A stretch of 21,060 bases of DNA from NCBI GenBank assembly GCA_943704525.1, contig CALSCQ010002684.1:1-21060 (forward strand). The letters are read 5' to 3'. This document shows, in pieces, positions 11,678 to 21,060 of the stretch. The notes under the pieces were generated by a model. The model saw only the letters and a program-made list of their open reading frames with translations, was not told the origin of the DNA and ran no database searches. This DNA comes from Pigoraptor vietnamica. Taxonomy: Eukaryota; Opisthokonta; Filasterea. Position 1 is the stretch's first letter. Each line of letters begins with the position of its first letter. The translations under genes were made by a program, and so were the position numbers.

Positions 11678-14123
11678 TCATGTTCGCGCCGCAAGCGCCT
11701 GCCGGAGGGACGCAATCTCCTTCTGCAACGACTCGTTCTGAGACTCGAGTGCTGCGACCTTCTTCTGCAGGGTCGCAAAGCCGTCCGCGAGCATCGTGAC
11801 GATGGGCTCCTGCTCGGACCGCGTCGTCGCAAGCTGTGGACGCGCGTTGTGTGGCAGTTGAGAAAGCGATCGAGGGGATGACTATGCACGAAGACATTGA
11901 AAGAAAGCACACAGAGGACGTCACAACGTCGTCGGTGCAATGGAAGTGCAAGCAAACATAGCGGCGCCCGCATAGGGGCCAGCGACACGTGCACACAAGG
12001 GGAGGCGCGAGACGCACCTGCTTGACGCGCTTCTGCAGGCGCTGAATGTCGTCCTTGAACTGCGCCGCACTCACGCCCGAGCGCGCGTCCGCAAAGTCCG
12101 GTGTGCTCGGCGCAGAGGGCTGCGGCTTTGGCTGCACGCCCGTGTGGAAGGCCACCTGCACCGCGCGCGTGTAAGTCACGCACCTTCACGAACCGTACAG
12201 CCTGGCCGCCACACCTCCCTCACAAGAAACAGACAATCGCCAACGGCGATGCAATATTGCCATCCGTACGCTTTGCTCACACAGAGCCAAAGACGACGAT
12301 AAGGCGCTACACACCTGGATGTAATTTGCGGGAAAGAGGCCCGTCCACCCGCCACTCTCGCCCTCCGCCCACCCGTCCCCGCCGTCCAGCCGCGTCACAA
12401 ACACCACCGCATCCTCCGAAAGCGCGAGCTCTCCCTCGGCCTGCGGTTGGTACGCGTACAGCGCGCGCGCAACCGCCACAATCGTCTCGTCTTCGGGCGT
12501 CTGCACAGAGACACACCACATCAACACAAGAACCCACACGTCAATCATCGCATCGCGTCTGTCTTTCCCTAGTGCGCGCACATTGCACACACTTTCGACC
12601 CCGCGTGAACGGTTCTCACAACCACGTCGCACCCCTTCGACCGCGACGCACCTGCGCGGGGAATATCTTCGTGTGGAGGCGGATGAGATCGTTGGCCGTC
12701 GAGTTGATCATGGCCGTGTTGTGCACCATCTCCATCATGCTCTCGTTGTGCTTTCGCATAATGTTCGGCCCGAGCATCGTCGCGAGGTTCTCGAGGCCCA
12801 TCTTATTCACGGACGACAGCTCAGACAGCTGCGCGCGTGCGAACGTTGCGGTTGTTAGAAGGAGAGCAAGGGAAGCGTCGACATGCATGTGCACGTGTGT
12901 GCGCAGATAATAGAGGCGTCTCTTCGGTTGTTGAGGCGAAAGTACGGGCTGTGCTCGCGTGCGTGCGACTCGTGTACGCGAGTGAATATGTGCTTACACG
13001 TGCGAATGCCCATACTACCTTGAGCATGAAGCCCGTTGTCCGCTGGAGCAGCTCCCTGTTTTCCTTCGGCAGACCCGCAATCGCAGCCCGAAAGTACCGC
13101 GCGCGATCATTGAGGTCCGGCGCAGCTGAGGGTCGAACATGGGGATGTACTTCAATACACGCACCCGGCCCAAGGTAAGCTGTTCGTGCACAACCGCGGG
13201 GGCTGTGGTACTCACATTGTGCCGCCGCAAACACGTCGAAGAGCTCGAATGTGAGGAGTGGCTCCGGGAGTTCGCGGAGGTAGAGCTTGAAGAGCCCCGC
13301 GACGACATGCGGGTCGCTGCACTCCTCGAGGTCGACGTCCTCGCCTGGCAAGGGGTGCGAAACGTCACCCAACGCGCGTTCACAGTCAAGTACACACAGT
13401 CACGCACACACACGGATACTCACACAAATGGGCACAAAAACTGCCGGCTAATGCGCACACATACCAGAACAGGAAATTAGCATGCCGTGACTCACCTTTG
13501 TCGAACCGCTCCTTGAACTTTTGAATCTGAGAGGCGGCGCCAGAGAGGCGGAAGATGCCCTCCAATTCCATTGCTGTCAAGGGTGCGATACATGAGTGCC
13601 AGTAACAAATGGCGACAACTGGAAAAGAGAGGAAGATTGGCTTGTGTTACGCACGGGACTATGTGATCCCGCACCCACCCCTGCGCGCGATGTACGCAAA
13701 GACCTTCTCCGCGAGCACGGGATAGGGCACTCTGTCGGGGTTGTTCACGCGCGTCGCCTGCTGAAGAGAGACGCCAAACACGGGCCCGGTCGAGACCTCG
13801 TCGCTCCCGTCGGTGGGGCGCAGTCGCAGCACATCCTAAAAGCCGTCAAGCGACACGTCAGTATCCACCGACACGCATGTGTGTAGACGGTACCGTGCGA
13901 GCACACGACTCACGTTGTTCGCAAGGTGGTAGTCGCCGACGTTCTTCGTCGCCTCGAGCCACACGTCGCGGCCAGGATGGTACAGCGCCAGATTGGCAAT
14001 CGGCGTGTCCGGACCAAATTTCTTCGCTATGACATCGAGTGCGGCAGCGACGGTGTCCCCGTTGGCGATTTTGAGCGTCTTGGTCACTTTGAGGTGCTCC
14101 ACCTTCACGACGACGTCCGCCAT
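11678..14123 (-). CDS. RhoGAP-SH3 protein with talin-F0-like N terminus and C-terminal coiled coil
   Basis: Predicted GTPase-activating protein for a Rho-family GTPase. Exons are 14123-13914, 13835-13679, 13573-13496, 13344-13216, 13125-13019, 12828-12652, 12500-12315, 12155-12018 and 11833-11678, giving 445 aa. The RhoGAP domain covers about 90-285: FGVSL, GIFRLSG with arginine finger Arg131, Lys168 and Arg172 in LFKLYLRELPEPL, and the Asn249 of LGPNI. All expected catalytic residues are present, so it should be active. SH3 is at about 294-348 (ALYAYQPQAEGEL, GGWTGLFPANYI), contained in its own exon. Residues 349-375 are Pro/Ser-rich and 378-440 form heptad-like coiled coil. Residues 1-80 resemble a ubiquitin-like talin/kindlin F0 fold; the WLEATKN...DYHLANNDVL stretch is talin-like. 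This is recognition by eye. An in-frame ATG at 14312 exists, but 14123 (GGAAATGG) starts at the domain edge. The exact orthologue is not recognised. Confidence 0.88.
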
Positions 14124-14470
14124 TTCCGTCTCACGCACAAGCGTGCGCAATGTGTATGTGTGTGCGTGTGTGCTTGTCCCCTGTTCTCTATTGTGCAAAG
14201 CAAACTCCAATCTAGGGACAGCGAGCACCCCTCCGTACAGCAGTGCCACGTGTCGCCCCAATGCGTCACCCTCTCGTGCCCTGCCTGCGAGTGCTGCGGC
14301 GCACTTATGCATTGTTTACCGGCGGACATCACGTGACATATCATGTTACCAATTGTTACATGAATGTTACGCCCAATTTTCCACGTGCAGAAAAGGCAGC
14401 GCGACAGAAAAGGGTTGGAGTTGTTGTTCTCTCCGCCGAAGCACGCGTGTGTTTGCGTGTCCTGCTCACC
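14124..14470. promoter_or_regulatory. Head-to-head intergenic region between the RhoGAP gene and ESF2
   Basis: This 347 bp region lies between two divergent start codons. It contains an AT-richer stretch at about 14330-14385 with repeated TGTTAC (14344, 14355, 14366). No TATA box is evident. Frames on both strands stay open through part of it, so 5' UTR boundaries are uncertain. Confidence 0.5.
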
Positions 14471-15682
14471 ATGCCACCCGTGAAGAGGTCCGCAGCGCCC
14501 TTGGTCGCTCCATCGCTACCGAAGCGAAGGCGAGTGGCCGCAGTTGAAGACGATGAAAGTGAGGAGAGGGAAGACGCAAGTGACGCAGAGGGCGACAGCG
14601 GCGACGACAGCGTCTCGCATGACGACGGTGATGAAAGCGAAGAGGGAAGCGAGGGTGGCGAGGGCGCTGAAGGCGAAGAGAGCGAAGGCGAAGAGAGCGA
14701 AGGCGAAGAGAGCGAAGGCGAAGAGAGCGAAGGCGAACGGGACGAAGACAGTGGTGGCGCAAATGGGGAGGAGATGGACGTGGACGACAGTGAGCAAGGT
14801 GGCGTCGAGAGCGAAAATGCCGACGGAGTCACTGGGACGGACGAAGACGCATCTATGGAGGTGTGTGTCTTGTATCAAGTACGCCGCAAGTTTAGCGAGG
14901 TACCAGTGTGTGTGACAAATGTGACAACCGCCTTCCTGCTTCAGGGCGTGGACGGTGCAACGCAGGGTCGCGTGCGGGGAACAAAGAAGAAAAAGTCGCT
15001 CAAGACGCTGACGCCGGAGGAATTGGAGGAGTTCAAGCGCGAGCAGGTGCTGTTGGCGACCGGTGTTTTGATGGGGGCAGTGGCACACACAGTCTTGCTT
15101 ACGGCCAGTTACACACTTGTAGGCTCGGCGGGGCGTCGTTTACTTGAGCCGAATTCCGCCGTTTATGAAGCCCGAGAAGATCCGCCATTTACTGTCGCAG
15201 TTTGGCGAGGTCGGAAGGGTGTATCTTCAAGCTGAAGGTGCGTGTGCGTGTGCGTGTGTGTGCGTGTGCATGTGGTGTGTGTGTGTGTGCGTGCGTGCGT
15301 GTGCGCGCGTGCGTGTGCGTGTGCGTGTGCGTGTGCGTGTGCGTGTGCGTGTGCGTGTGCGTGTGCGTGTGCGTGTGCGAGCGTGTGTGCGTGTGTGAGC
15401 GTGTGTGTGTGCGTGCGTGCGTGTGCGTGTGCGTGCGTGCGTGTGCGTGTATGTGTGCGTGCGTGTGTGCGTGTGCATGCGTGCGTGTGCGTGTGTGTGC
15501 ATTCGGTGTCTCACGACGACACCTGCCTCTCTTTAGACCCGGTCGTGCGCAAAAAGCGCGCCAGATTTGGCGGGAACAAGAAGAAGAACTTCACGGAGGG
15601 ATGGGTCGAATTTCTTGACAAGCGCATCGCAAAACGAGTGGCCGTCTCCCTAAACAATACCATCATGGGTGTGTGTGCGTGC

Positions 15683-15750
<68 letters not shown>

Positions 15751-16903
15751 GTGTGTGTGTGTGCATGCACTTCGTGGCTCTGGCGTGTCGTGCGATGCGT
15801 GCTCTCTCTCTGGTGTCGTGGGTGTGTGCGTTGTCTCTGACGTGTTGTGTACGTGCGGTGGTGTATGCCTATGCGCGACTTTCGTGCTTCAATACGCGCG
15901 CGCCCATGTGGCGTGCATGTTGCGCCGTGTAATGCGGGCTTCGGAATTGACATCTCTTTCGGCGCAGGCGGCAAGAAGCGAAACTACTTCCACGACGACC
16001 TATGGAACATCAAGTACCTCCCTAAGTTCAAGTGGCACCATCTCACGGAGCGCATCGGTACGATTGCTTCTCATAATGTCCCCTTACTCTCTCCATCGAT
16101 TCTCTCTTTTCATTTCTGCGCCTCTATGTTCGACAAGCTGCATCTGCTTGAATGGTTGCAAGTGCGTGTTGTGTGCACCGTCCTCACCCCTTTGGCACAC
16201 CCCTTTGGCACCTCACCCCTTGGGCACCTCACCCCTTTGGCCCCTCACCCCTTTGGCACCTCACCCCTTTTCGCCCCATCCCTTTGGCGCACACAGCCTA
16301 CGAGAACGCCGTCCGCGACCAGAAGATGCGCGCGGAATCGGCGCAGAACCGCCGCGAGAACTCGGCCTTCCTCAAGAACGTCGAGAAGTCGAAGATGATC
16401 ATGGACATGGAGCGGCGCCACGCGGGCAAGCGACAGGACAAGCGCGACGAGGTGGGTCGGGCGCCCTCCGTCGGCCCTTTGTGCTCGGCAGTGTTGAGAC
16501 TCGTATGTTTGTGCAAATGCCACACCGGCTGGGATGTCTTCACCCGAGCGCGTAGTTTGTAAGCGCGAATGGCTGTCCGTGCTGTCGTCTTTGTGACCAT
16601 GGGCTCAGCGATCGCCTTCCTCACGCAGGCGGCGGCGTCGGTGAGGCGTGTGTTCAAACAGAAGCAGACGGTCGCGGACCCGGAGGAAGCGCCCTCAAAA
16701 GTCAGCGCCGATCTTGTGCGACGGGTGAGACATGCCCACCCTACGTATCACCGTGGCATTCTCGGTGTTCTGTTGGCAAATGCCTCTTTCGTTTTTAACA
16801 TGCTGTCGCCGTTTCTGCCCCCTCTTACGTCTCCAACGCTCGACGACAGCTTCAGCGCTGACTCTCCCAATGCCCTACGCAGGTTTTCCCTGTGGCCAAG
16901 TAA
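14471..16903 (+). CDS. ESF2: ESF2/ABT1, RRM-like pre-rRNA processing factor
   Basis: Nucleolar factor of the small-subunit processome (yeast Esf2, animal ABT1), needed for early 18S rRNA cleavages. Exons are 14471-14860, 14945-15046, 15123-15237, 15537-15668, 15968-16057, 16297-16451, 16629-16724 and 16883-16903, giving 366 aa. Residues 1-20 are basic (PKRRR, NLS-like). Residues 22-125 are extremely acidic, including four perfect EGEES repeats. The conserved domain at about 165-290 reads [46 protein letters not shown], then [20 protein letters not shown], typical of Esf2/ABT1. Residues 278-330 form a charged helix ([11 protein letters not shown]). The last 21-nt exon (VFPVAK, stop) completes a C terminus resembling the family's short hydrophobic end. 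The exon 2 donor (CAG/GTGCTG) is the least certain junction. Confidence 0.94.
14669..14737 (+). repeat. Coding minisatellite, 15-bp unit (EGEES) in ESF2
   Basis: Four perfect GAAGGCGAAGAGAGC copies at 14669-14728 are followed by a partial fifth. The unit keeps the frame and encodes EGEES, so copy-number change alters only the length of the acidic region. Confidence 0.96.
15238..15505 (+). repeat. GTGCGT/GTGTGC repeat array in ESF2 intron 3
   Basis: The repeat starts at the donor itself (GTGCGTGTGCGTG) and occupies nearly 90% of the intron at 15238-15536. A nearly perfect GTGTGC hexamer section of about 11 copies lies at 15311-15378. It generates a very long artefactual open frame. Confidence 0.96.
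15669..15765 (+). repeat. (TG)n microsatellite beginning at the donor of ESF2 intron 4
   Basis: The donor GTGTGTGTGC runs straight into the repeat. An uninterrupted GT section lies at 15687-15745. The rest of the intron to 15967 is not repetitive. Confidence 0.96.
16185..16290 (+). repeat. 16-bp C/T-rich minisatellite in ESF2 intron 5
   Basis: Direct copies of TCACCCCTTTGGCACC (16213-16228, 16229-16244 and 16245-16260, with one or two substitutions each) are flanked by degenerate copies on both sides. The array ends next to the CACACAG acceptor and probably acts as its polypyrimidine tract. Confidence 0.93.
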
Positions 16904-17386
16904 ATGCCATTTATGGAATCAACGCCCTGCGAATGTTTGTGTGAAACTTGCTCCGATGTACTTGCAAACGTCATCAGACATTGGTACCACACACACGAAA
17001 GGGTGCTTGTGTGGCGAACCCCCTTGGCCTGCAACATGTGTCAGCGAGAGGTAGCAAGAATACTCCCCCACAACACTCGGTAGAAGTTGTACGGAAGTAA
17101 ACTGGTTAGAAAGGGTTTTCATGTACTACTGACCAATGGGGCTTAGGCATGTATTCGTGGATGGCAAATGCGACTCACCGCGAGGTACTTCCGACACGTG
17201 ACACTCCCCAGTGTGGGCGAGTTCTTTTTCGAACGTGCACGACAACACAAGTCACTTGATGCGTCGTGTCGTTTTCACCTATTTTCATTTGGATTTTTCT
17301 TCTTTCTATACACAACCACCGCACGCACGCACAACGCAACGAACGCCGACGAACGAGAGCAGCGAGACCACACACCAAAAACGTCC
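16904..17386. other. Tail-to-tail intergenic region between ESF2 and the BTB gene
   Basis: This 483 bp region is the longest convergent gap. It is AT-richer than the exons and presumably contains both 3' UTRs. I found no convincing coding frame, tRNA or repeat. Confidence 0.6.
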
Positions 17387-17939
17387 TCACTCGACCGTGA
17401 TATCGGCCTCAATCATGAGCGAATTGTCGTGGAGATACTTCCGCAGGTCCGACGTGTTGATAAAGTTGGTGAAGCCCCAGTCGCGCTCCTCCTCCGTAAA
17501 CTTGTGCTTGTCGGCCGTCTTCGTCACGCGGTCCTTCGGGTTCGTAAACTTGCAAATGTGCAGGCTGAACGAGGCCTCAGGCTCCAGCTTGAGCTCCGGT
17601 TGAAGGAGATCGAGGTAGATCGCAAACTTCTTCTTGCACTGCGTGTTCGACCCAACGAAGAGCCGCCACTTGTGCCCGCCGACCTCAAAGTGCGGGCTGT
17701 AGATGCACTGCTTCTCGGCTTCCGCAGAGTACCGGTCGAGAATGTAGCGGATGGTGGCCGTCTTCGGTCCCTGCTCGAGGTAGGTGATCGCGCGGGCGCA
17801 CCGGCGCACCGGCGACGCCGTTCCGATGACCTGAAGAGACGAGTAACAGGAAACGAATTCAGGAGTGGTCGTGAAAGGGGCGCGCTAGAAAGACATCCAC
17901 GTGGAGTAGAGCTGACCTAGACACACACGTACGCCAGTA

Positions 17940-17977
<38 letters not shown>

Positions 17978-18996
17978 TGTGTGTGTGTGAGTTTGTTACA
18001 CACCTGCGGCACCGAATGCGCGGCAATGGCGCGGATGCACGTGACCTCGTCGACGACGCCAGACTTGGCGACGACGTCCCACAGCTGCTGTGGCGAAATC
18101 ATCGGCAGCCGAATCAGCTCGATCAAGTTCGCCACGATCGCCTTCAGCGTCAGCTTCTCGGGCTCCTTGCCATTGCCGCTCGTCGGCGTCGTAAGCGCCG
18201 TGCTCGCGCTCCCGTTCGCTTGCGACGAACGCGACCCGGGGGTCGACTTGTCGCCGCCCTGCGCGTTCACGGGGGTCACCGGCGTGGCGGGGGTGCTCGT
18301 CTCCCCCGTGAGCATGCGGATGCGGTGTTCGCCCCAGCGCACAATCAGCTTGAAAAGGTCAATCTCCTCCGCGACGAGGTGGTCTGAGCGCAGCACTTCC
18401 GCGAGCATCTCCTCCGAGAGGTCCAGCACCGTGTCGCTCGTGAGAAGCGTCGCCGCGTGGTCGCCGATATACGCGATGCAGCCCTTGCGCAGGTCGTCCA
18501 CCGCAGAGTACTGGTCCATGATGCGAAAGACGTTGTCGTGCGTGAGGCACGCGCGCACCATCTTGACACACTCGGACGTCAGCGTCGTCAGCCCGAAGCG
18601 GTCGGCGAGCATGATGAGCGAGAGGGCGTTGCTGAGGTCGAGGTCGATGAGGCCCGTGTAAATGTACTGGTGAATCTTGGCGAATGTGTCGGGGCACACG
18701 TCCTCGAGGCTAATCTCAGACTGCAGGCTCTCGCGAAAGTTGCCGTACAGCATGGCCTGGAACACGGGGCTCTGCAGAGCGAGAATGAGGCGGTGGCAGT
18801 CGAACCGCCGCGGCGGATTTCCCACTTGAAGGCACACGTCCGAGAGCGCGCAGTGCCGATTGTAAAGCGACGCAATGCTCGTCACGAGCTGCTTGTTGTG
18901 GTTCTCGATGGCCTGCTCGTGCGGGGCAAGCAGCGTGTCGTCGTCGTCGTCCTCACGCGCGCGCTTGCGAGGGTTCGCCGTGTCCTGTTCCACCAT
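17387..18996 (-). CDS. BTB-BACK-MATH domain protein
   Basis: Probable Cullin-3 substrate adaptor, inferred from the BTB, BACK and MATH combination. Exons are 18996-18004 and 17830-17387, giving 478 aa. Residues 9-20 pair a basic patch (PRKRARE) with poly-Asp, possibly an NLS. BTB covers about 48-150: LSDVCLQVG, FDCHRLILALQSPVFQAMLYGNF, IHQYIYTGLIDL, and the ADRFGLTTLTSECVKMV helix. BACK covers about 152-315 (HDNVFRIMDQYSAVDDLRKGC, EEIDLFKLIVRWGEHR), interrupted at about 230-280 by a Thr/Ser/Pro/Gly-rich insert. The C-terminal exon encodes a MATH/TRAF-like domain at about 355-478: YSPHFEVGGHKWRLFV and WGFTNFINTSDLRKYLHDNSLMIEADI. SPOP-type adaptors have MATH before BTB; here it is last. The start is the ATG in GAAAATGG. 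A specific orthologue is not recognised. Confidence 0.9.
17943..17993. repeat. TG/AG compound microsatellite in the BTB gene intron
   Basis: (TG)n, then (AG)n, then (TG)n on the plus strand lie inside the intron at 18003-17831. On the sense strand it is CA/CT-rich and starts soon after the GTGTGT donor. Confidence 0.93.
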
Positions 18997-19394
18997 TTTC
19001 AGCGGAGAGGCGCGTAACGCCACGCAAGCGAGAGTGAAAAAAGAGAAGTAACCGCCAGATCCGCGCACCCCGGGCACCCGCCCTACACAGGCGTTGAGTG
19101 TCTTGGGTCGTGTGGAAGGAGAGCAAAAGAGAGAGAGGGAGAGAGAGAGGGAGAGAAGCGAGTTTTGCTCGATGTGAGATAACGGAATGCCGTTTCACTC
19201 AGCGGCGAAATTCAAATCACATTGTGTCGGTGCATCCGGGGTAGGGAGTGAACGGATTTCGTCATCATGGCGTCACAACAGATCTAACGTCCGGGGTGGG
19301 CTCAAGCAACTGTTCATACAAAGCGATGTGCGCTGTTCCCTTTCTCTCTGTCTCTTTCTTTTCCACACGAGGACACGGCGTCTCCCGGAGACAC
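18997..19394. promoter_or_regulatory. Head-to-head intergenic region between the BTB gene and bL27m
   Basis: This 398 bp region contains a GA-rich purine tract at about 19120-19158 (CT-rich on the BTB sense strand), a typical promoter or 5' UTR low-complexity element. Nothing else is recognisable. Promoter role is inferred from orientation. Confidence 0.5.
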
Positions 19395-20355
19395 ATGTCG
19401 CTCTTCGGGGGCGCGCTGCAGTCCCTCGGGGCAGCGCGGTGCACGCGCGTAATAGGTGAGCGCGGGCCAGAGTGCGCGGGAGTGGCTGAAGCGACCGAAT
19501 TGTAGCACGAGTGCGCCCTGCTGCCCTTCGCACTTTGAACGTTAATTTTCGCTGTGTGTGTCGAATGGGATATATGATGTGTTTGAGGGTTGCGCGCTAT
19601 GACGGCGTTCAATTGGCCTCTGTTTGCATCTCTCGAGAGTATGGCGTCGTTTGCCCTTATAAGAACAATACGGCGTCTTACGCTCTCACGTATCCCACCC
19701 TTCTCATATCTCGTAATCACACGCACACGCAGCCCAATCGGCCACCCAGCCGCTCGTTGCGCGCCGCTGGGCCACCGTGAAGGCGGCGGGTTCGTCCAAG
19801 AACGGCCGAAAGACTGCTGGAAAGCGCCTGGGAGTCAAGCGCAGCGATGGATGCGCTGTGACGCCCGGCTCCGTCATCATTCGCCAGCGCGGTCTCAGGT
19901 ACAAGCCCGGGCGCAATATCGGCGTGGGCCGCGACCACACGCTGTTTGCGCTTGCGGCGGGCGAGGTGCGGTTCCAAGACCTCGAGAATTCGAACCCGCG
20001 AAAGCGCCAGCGGAAGGTCGTCCACGTGATTGCGTTTCCCGAGCTCGACAGGCTCAAGTTTACGCAGACGGTGCGCGATCCAAAGACGATCGCACTGACG
20101 CCGGCGCCTGCTGCGCGCGGGGTGTTCTCGTCGCCCGTGGACCTGTACACGGCTGCGCTTCCCTCTGCGCTCGCAAAGGCCGTGGCGAAGGTGAAGGCGG
20201 CTGCGACTGTGGCGACCGAATCGAAGGAGCCCGCTAAGGACAAGGGGAAGAAGGAGAAGGAGGCGAAGCCCAAGGGAGAGAAGGAGGGTAAGGGACTGGC
20301 GCCCGTGCCCCCAACGGCCAACAAGGCACAGCAACAGCCGCGGCCGACGGCGTAG
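19395..20355 (+). CDS. MRPL27: Mitochondrial large-subunit ribosomal protein bL27m with long basic tail
   Basis: bL27 sits beside the peptidyl transferase centre of bacterial-type ribosomes. Exons are 19395-19455 and 19733-20355, giving 227 aa. Residues 1-35 lack acids and contain several Arg, ending ARRWAT, like a mitochondrial presequence split by the intron. The L27 core at about 37-120 has [33 protein letters not shown], the [20 protein letters not shown] core and GEVRFQ. Bacterial L27 is about 85 aa; this protein has roughly 100 extra C-terminal residues, ending in an Ala/Lys/Glu/Pro-rich section (about 175-227). Extended C termini also occur in yeast Mrp7. The ATG at 19395 is needed because the L27-containing frame has no ATG before the core. 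A plastid version is possible in principle, but nothing else here suggests a plastid. Confidence 0.92.
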
Positions 20356-20539
20356 AGTGCGTGACGTGGCGTTTGCGTGCGTTTGCGTGCGTGTGGGTTT
20401 CGCGTCGAGAGTGTAGGAACAAGTGAATCGATAATTGCTGCGTTGGTCTGCCTGAAGCTAGAATTGCGCACACATGCACATTGTTGTCAGCCAGTCAAAT
20501 GTTTTAGTGAGGACAGCGCCAGCGCCCCTCGTCATGTTC

Positions 20540-20981
20540 TCATGCCGTGCGCAACGCGAGCATAGCGCGGATGCGACGAACAATCGCGTGGACAAACTCG
20601 AGGCCCGTCCCGCGCCGCGAGGGAAGCTGCAGCTATAAACACACAGAAGCGTCAGTGGCTGTGTGGCAAGGCGTGTCTCTGTGCTTGGACAGATTACGTG
20701 ACACGCAGAGACGCCAACAGCGGCCATCGCGCACATCGGGCGCACACCCACCTGCTTCGTGTCATAGAGGCGACCAAGCACCTCGGAGAGATGGGCGTTG
20801 CCGTCAAGGCGGAGGGCCTCAGACTCCTGGGTCGTCAGGGGCTGGACCACATCTGGGGCGTGCTGGGCGACGTCGAGGCCAAGGGGCACGCGGGACGCGT
20901 ACGAAAGGGGGGCGGGCGCAGTCTTGGAGAGAAAATGGTCGAGGTGTCGCCACAGCACATACAGGCAGTTCTCGATGGTGT
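20540..20981 (-). CDS. NUP205: NUP205/Nup192 family nucleoporin, C-terminal end only
   Basis: Large scaffold nucleoporin of the inner ring of the nuclear pore. Two terminal exons are visible, 20981-20752 and 20632-20540, encoding 107 residues with the stop TGA at 20542-20540. The gene continues beyond the right edge. The first part, TIENCLYVLWRHLDHFL, and the last part, LEFVHAIVRRIRAMLAL, match my recollection of the NUP205 C terminus (a VEQ-CLYLLW-like helix and a final LVRRIRGLL-like helix). The upstream acceptor is inferred at 20984-20982 (phase 1). The last exon has two possible acceptors six nt apart. Assignment rests on two short motifs, so an unrelated helical protein remains possible. 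Confidence 0.65.
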
Positions 20982-21042
20982 CTGGACGGCGCGTCAATTC
21001 GCACGTGTGTGTCAAGGAAGGGAACAGCAGAGCAACAGAGAA

Positions 21043-21060
21043 GGGGGGGGGGGGGGGGGG
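21043..21060. repeat. Poly-G run at the right window edge
   Basis: At least 18 consecutive G lie in the presumed upstream intron of the NUP205-like gene, where they are poly-C on the sense strand. The run may extend beyond the window or mark an assembly limit. Confidence 0.9.

Noticed and set aside
14124-14312. Longer start for the RhoGAP protein at the in-frame ATG at 14312
   Set aside because: The extra 63 residues show no domain, while the ATG at 14123 begins directly at the F0-like fold in good context.
14356-14832. Ser/Leu/Pro-rich frame opposite ESF2 exon 1
   Set aside because: Antisense shadow of the acidic Glu/Ser repeat region.
16185-16290. CRISPR-like direct repeats
   Set aside because: The 16-bp units are tandem with no spacers, inside a eukaryotic intron.
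15242-16555. Very long open frame across ESF2 introns 3-5 (437 codons, mostly Cys-Val repeats)
   Set aside because: It is produced by TG/GTGC repeats that lack stops. The conserved ESF2 exons lie in it only in part and in changing frames.

Overview
This is a gene-dense, GC-rich, intron-rich nuclear fragment of a unicellular eukaryote. It carries nine protein-coding genes in 21 kb (about 2.3 kb per gene). All 45 introns I could place are GT-AG, mostly 75-280 nt, and many are loaded with (TG)n/(CA)n microsatellites. The gene set (ESCRT-I TSG101, Ncb5or-type reductase, BTB-BACK-MATH, a RhoGAP with a talin-F0-like N terminus) suggests an amorphean or obazoan protist. The sequence alone does not fix the species.

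Layout, left to right: TSG101/Vps23 (minus, 3' end outside the window); serine hydroxymethyltransferase, mitochondrial type (plus, 14 exons); Ncb5or/CYB5R4-type cytochrome b5-CS-cytochrome b5 reductase (minus, 2 exons); NOP56 (plus, 9 exons); an F0-like-RhoGAP-SH3-coiled-coil protein (minus, 9 exons); ESF2/ABT1 (plus, 8 exons); a BTB-BACK-MATH protein (minus, 2 exons); mitochondrial ribosomal protein bL27m (plus, 2 exons); and the 3' end of NUP205/Nup192 (minus, entering from the right edge). Exon joins were chosen so that every complete model has an in-frame total length and keeps the family signatures across each junction.

The genes alternate strand without exception, giving four head-to-head promoter regions (about 350-600 bp) and four tail-to-tail gaps (about 160-480 bp). 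They do not form one pathway. NOP56 and ESF2 both serve nucleolar ribosome biogenesis, SHMT and bL27m are probably imported into mitochondria, and the rest are housekeeping trafficking, redox, signalling and nuclear-pore genes. I found no tRNA, rRNA, CRISPR, transposon or viral gene. The unusual material is mainly the intron repeats, the strict strand alternation, two unusual domain combinations and an apparent ATG-only first coding exon in NOP56.
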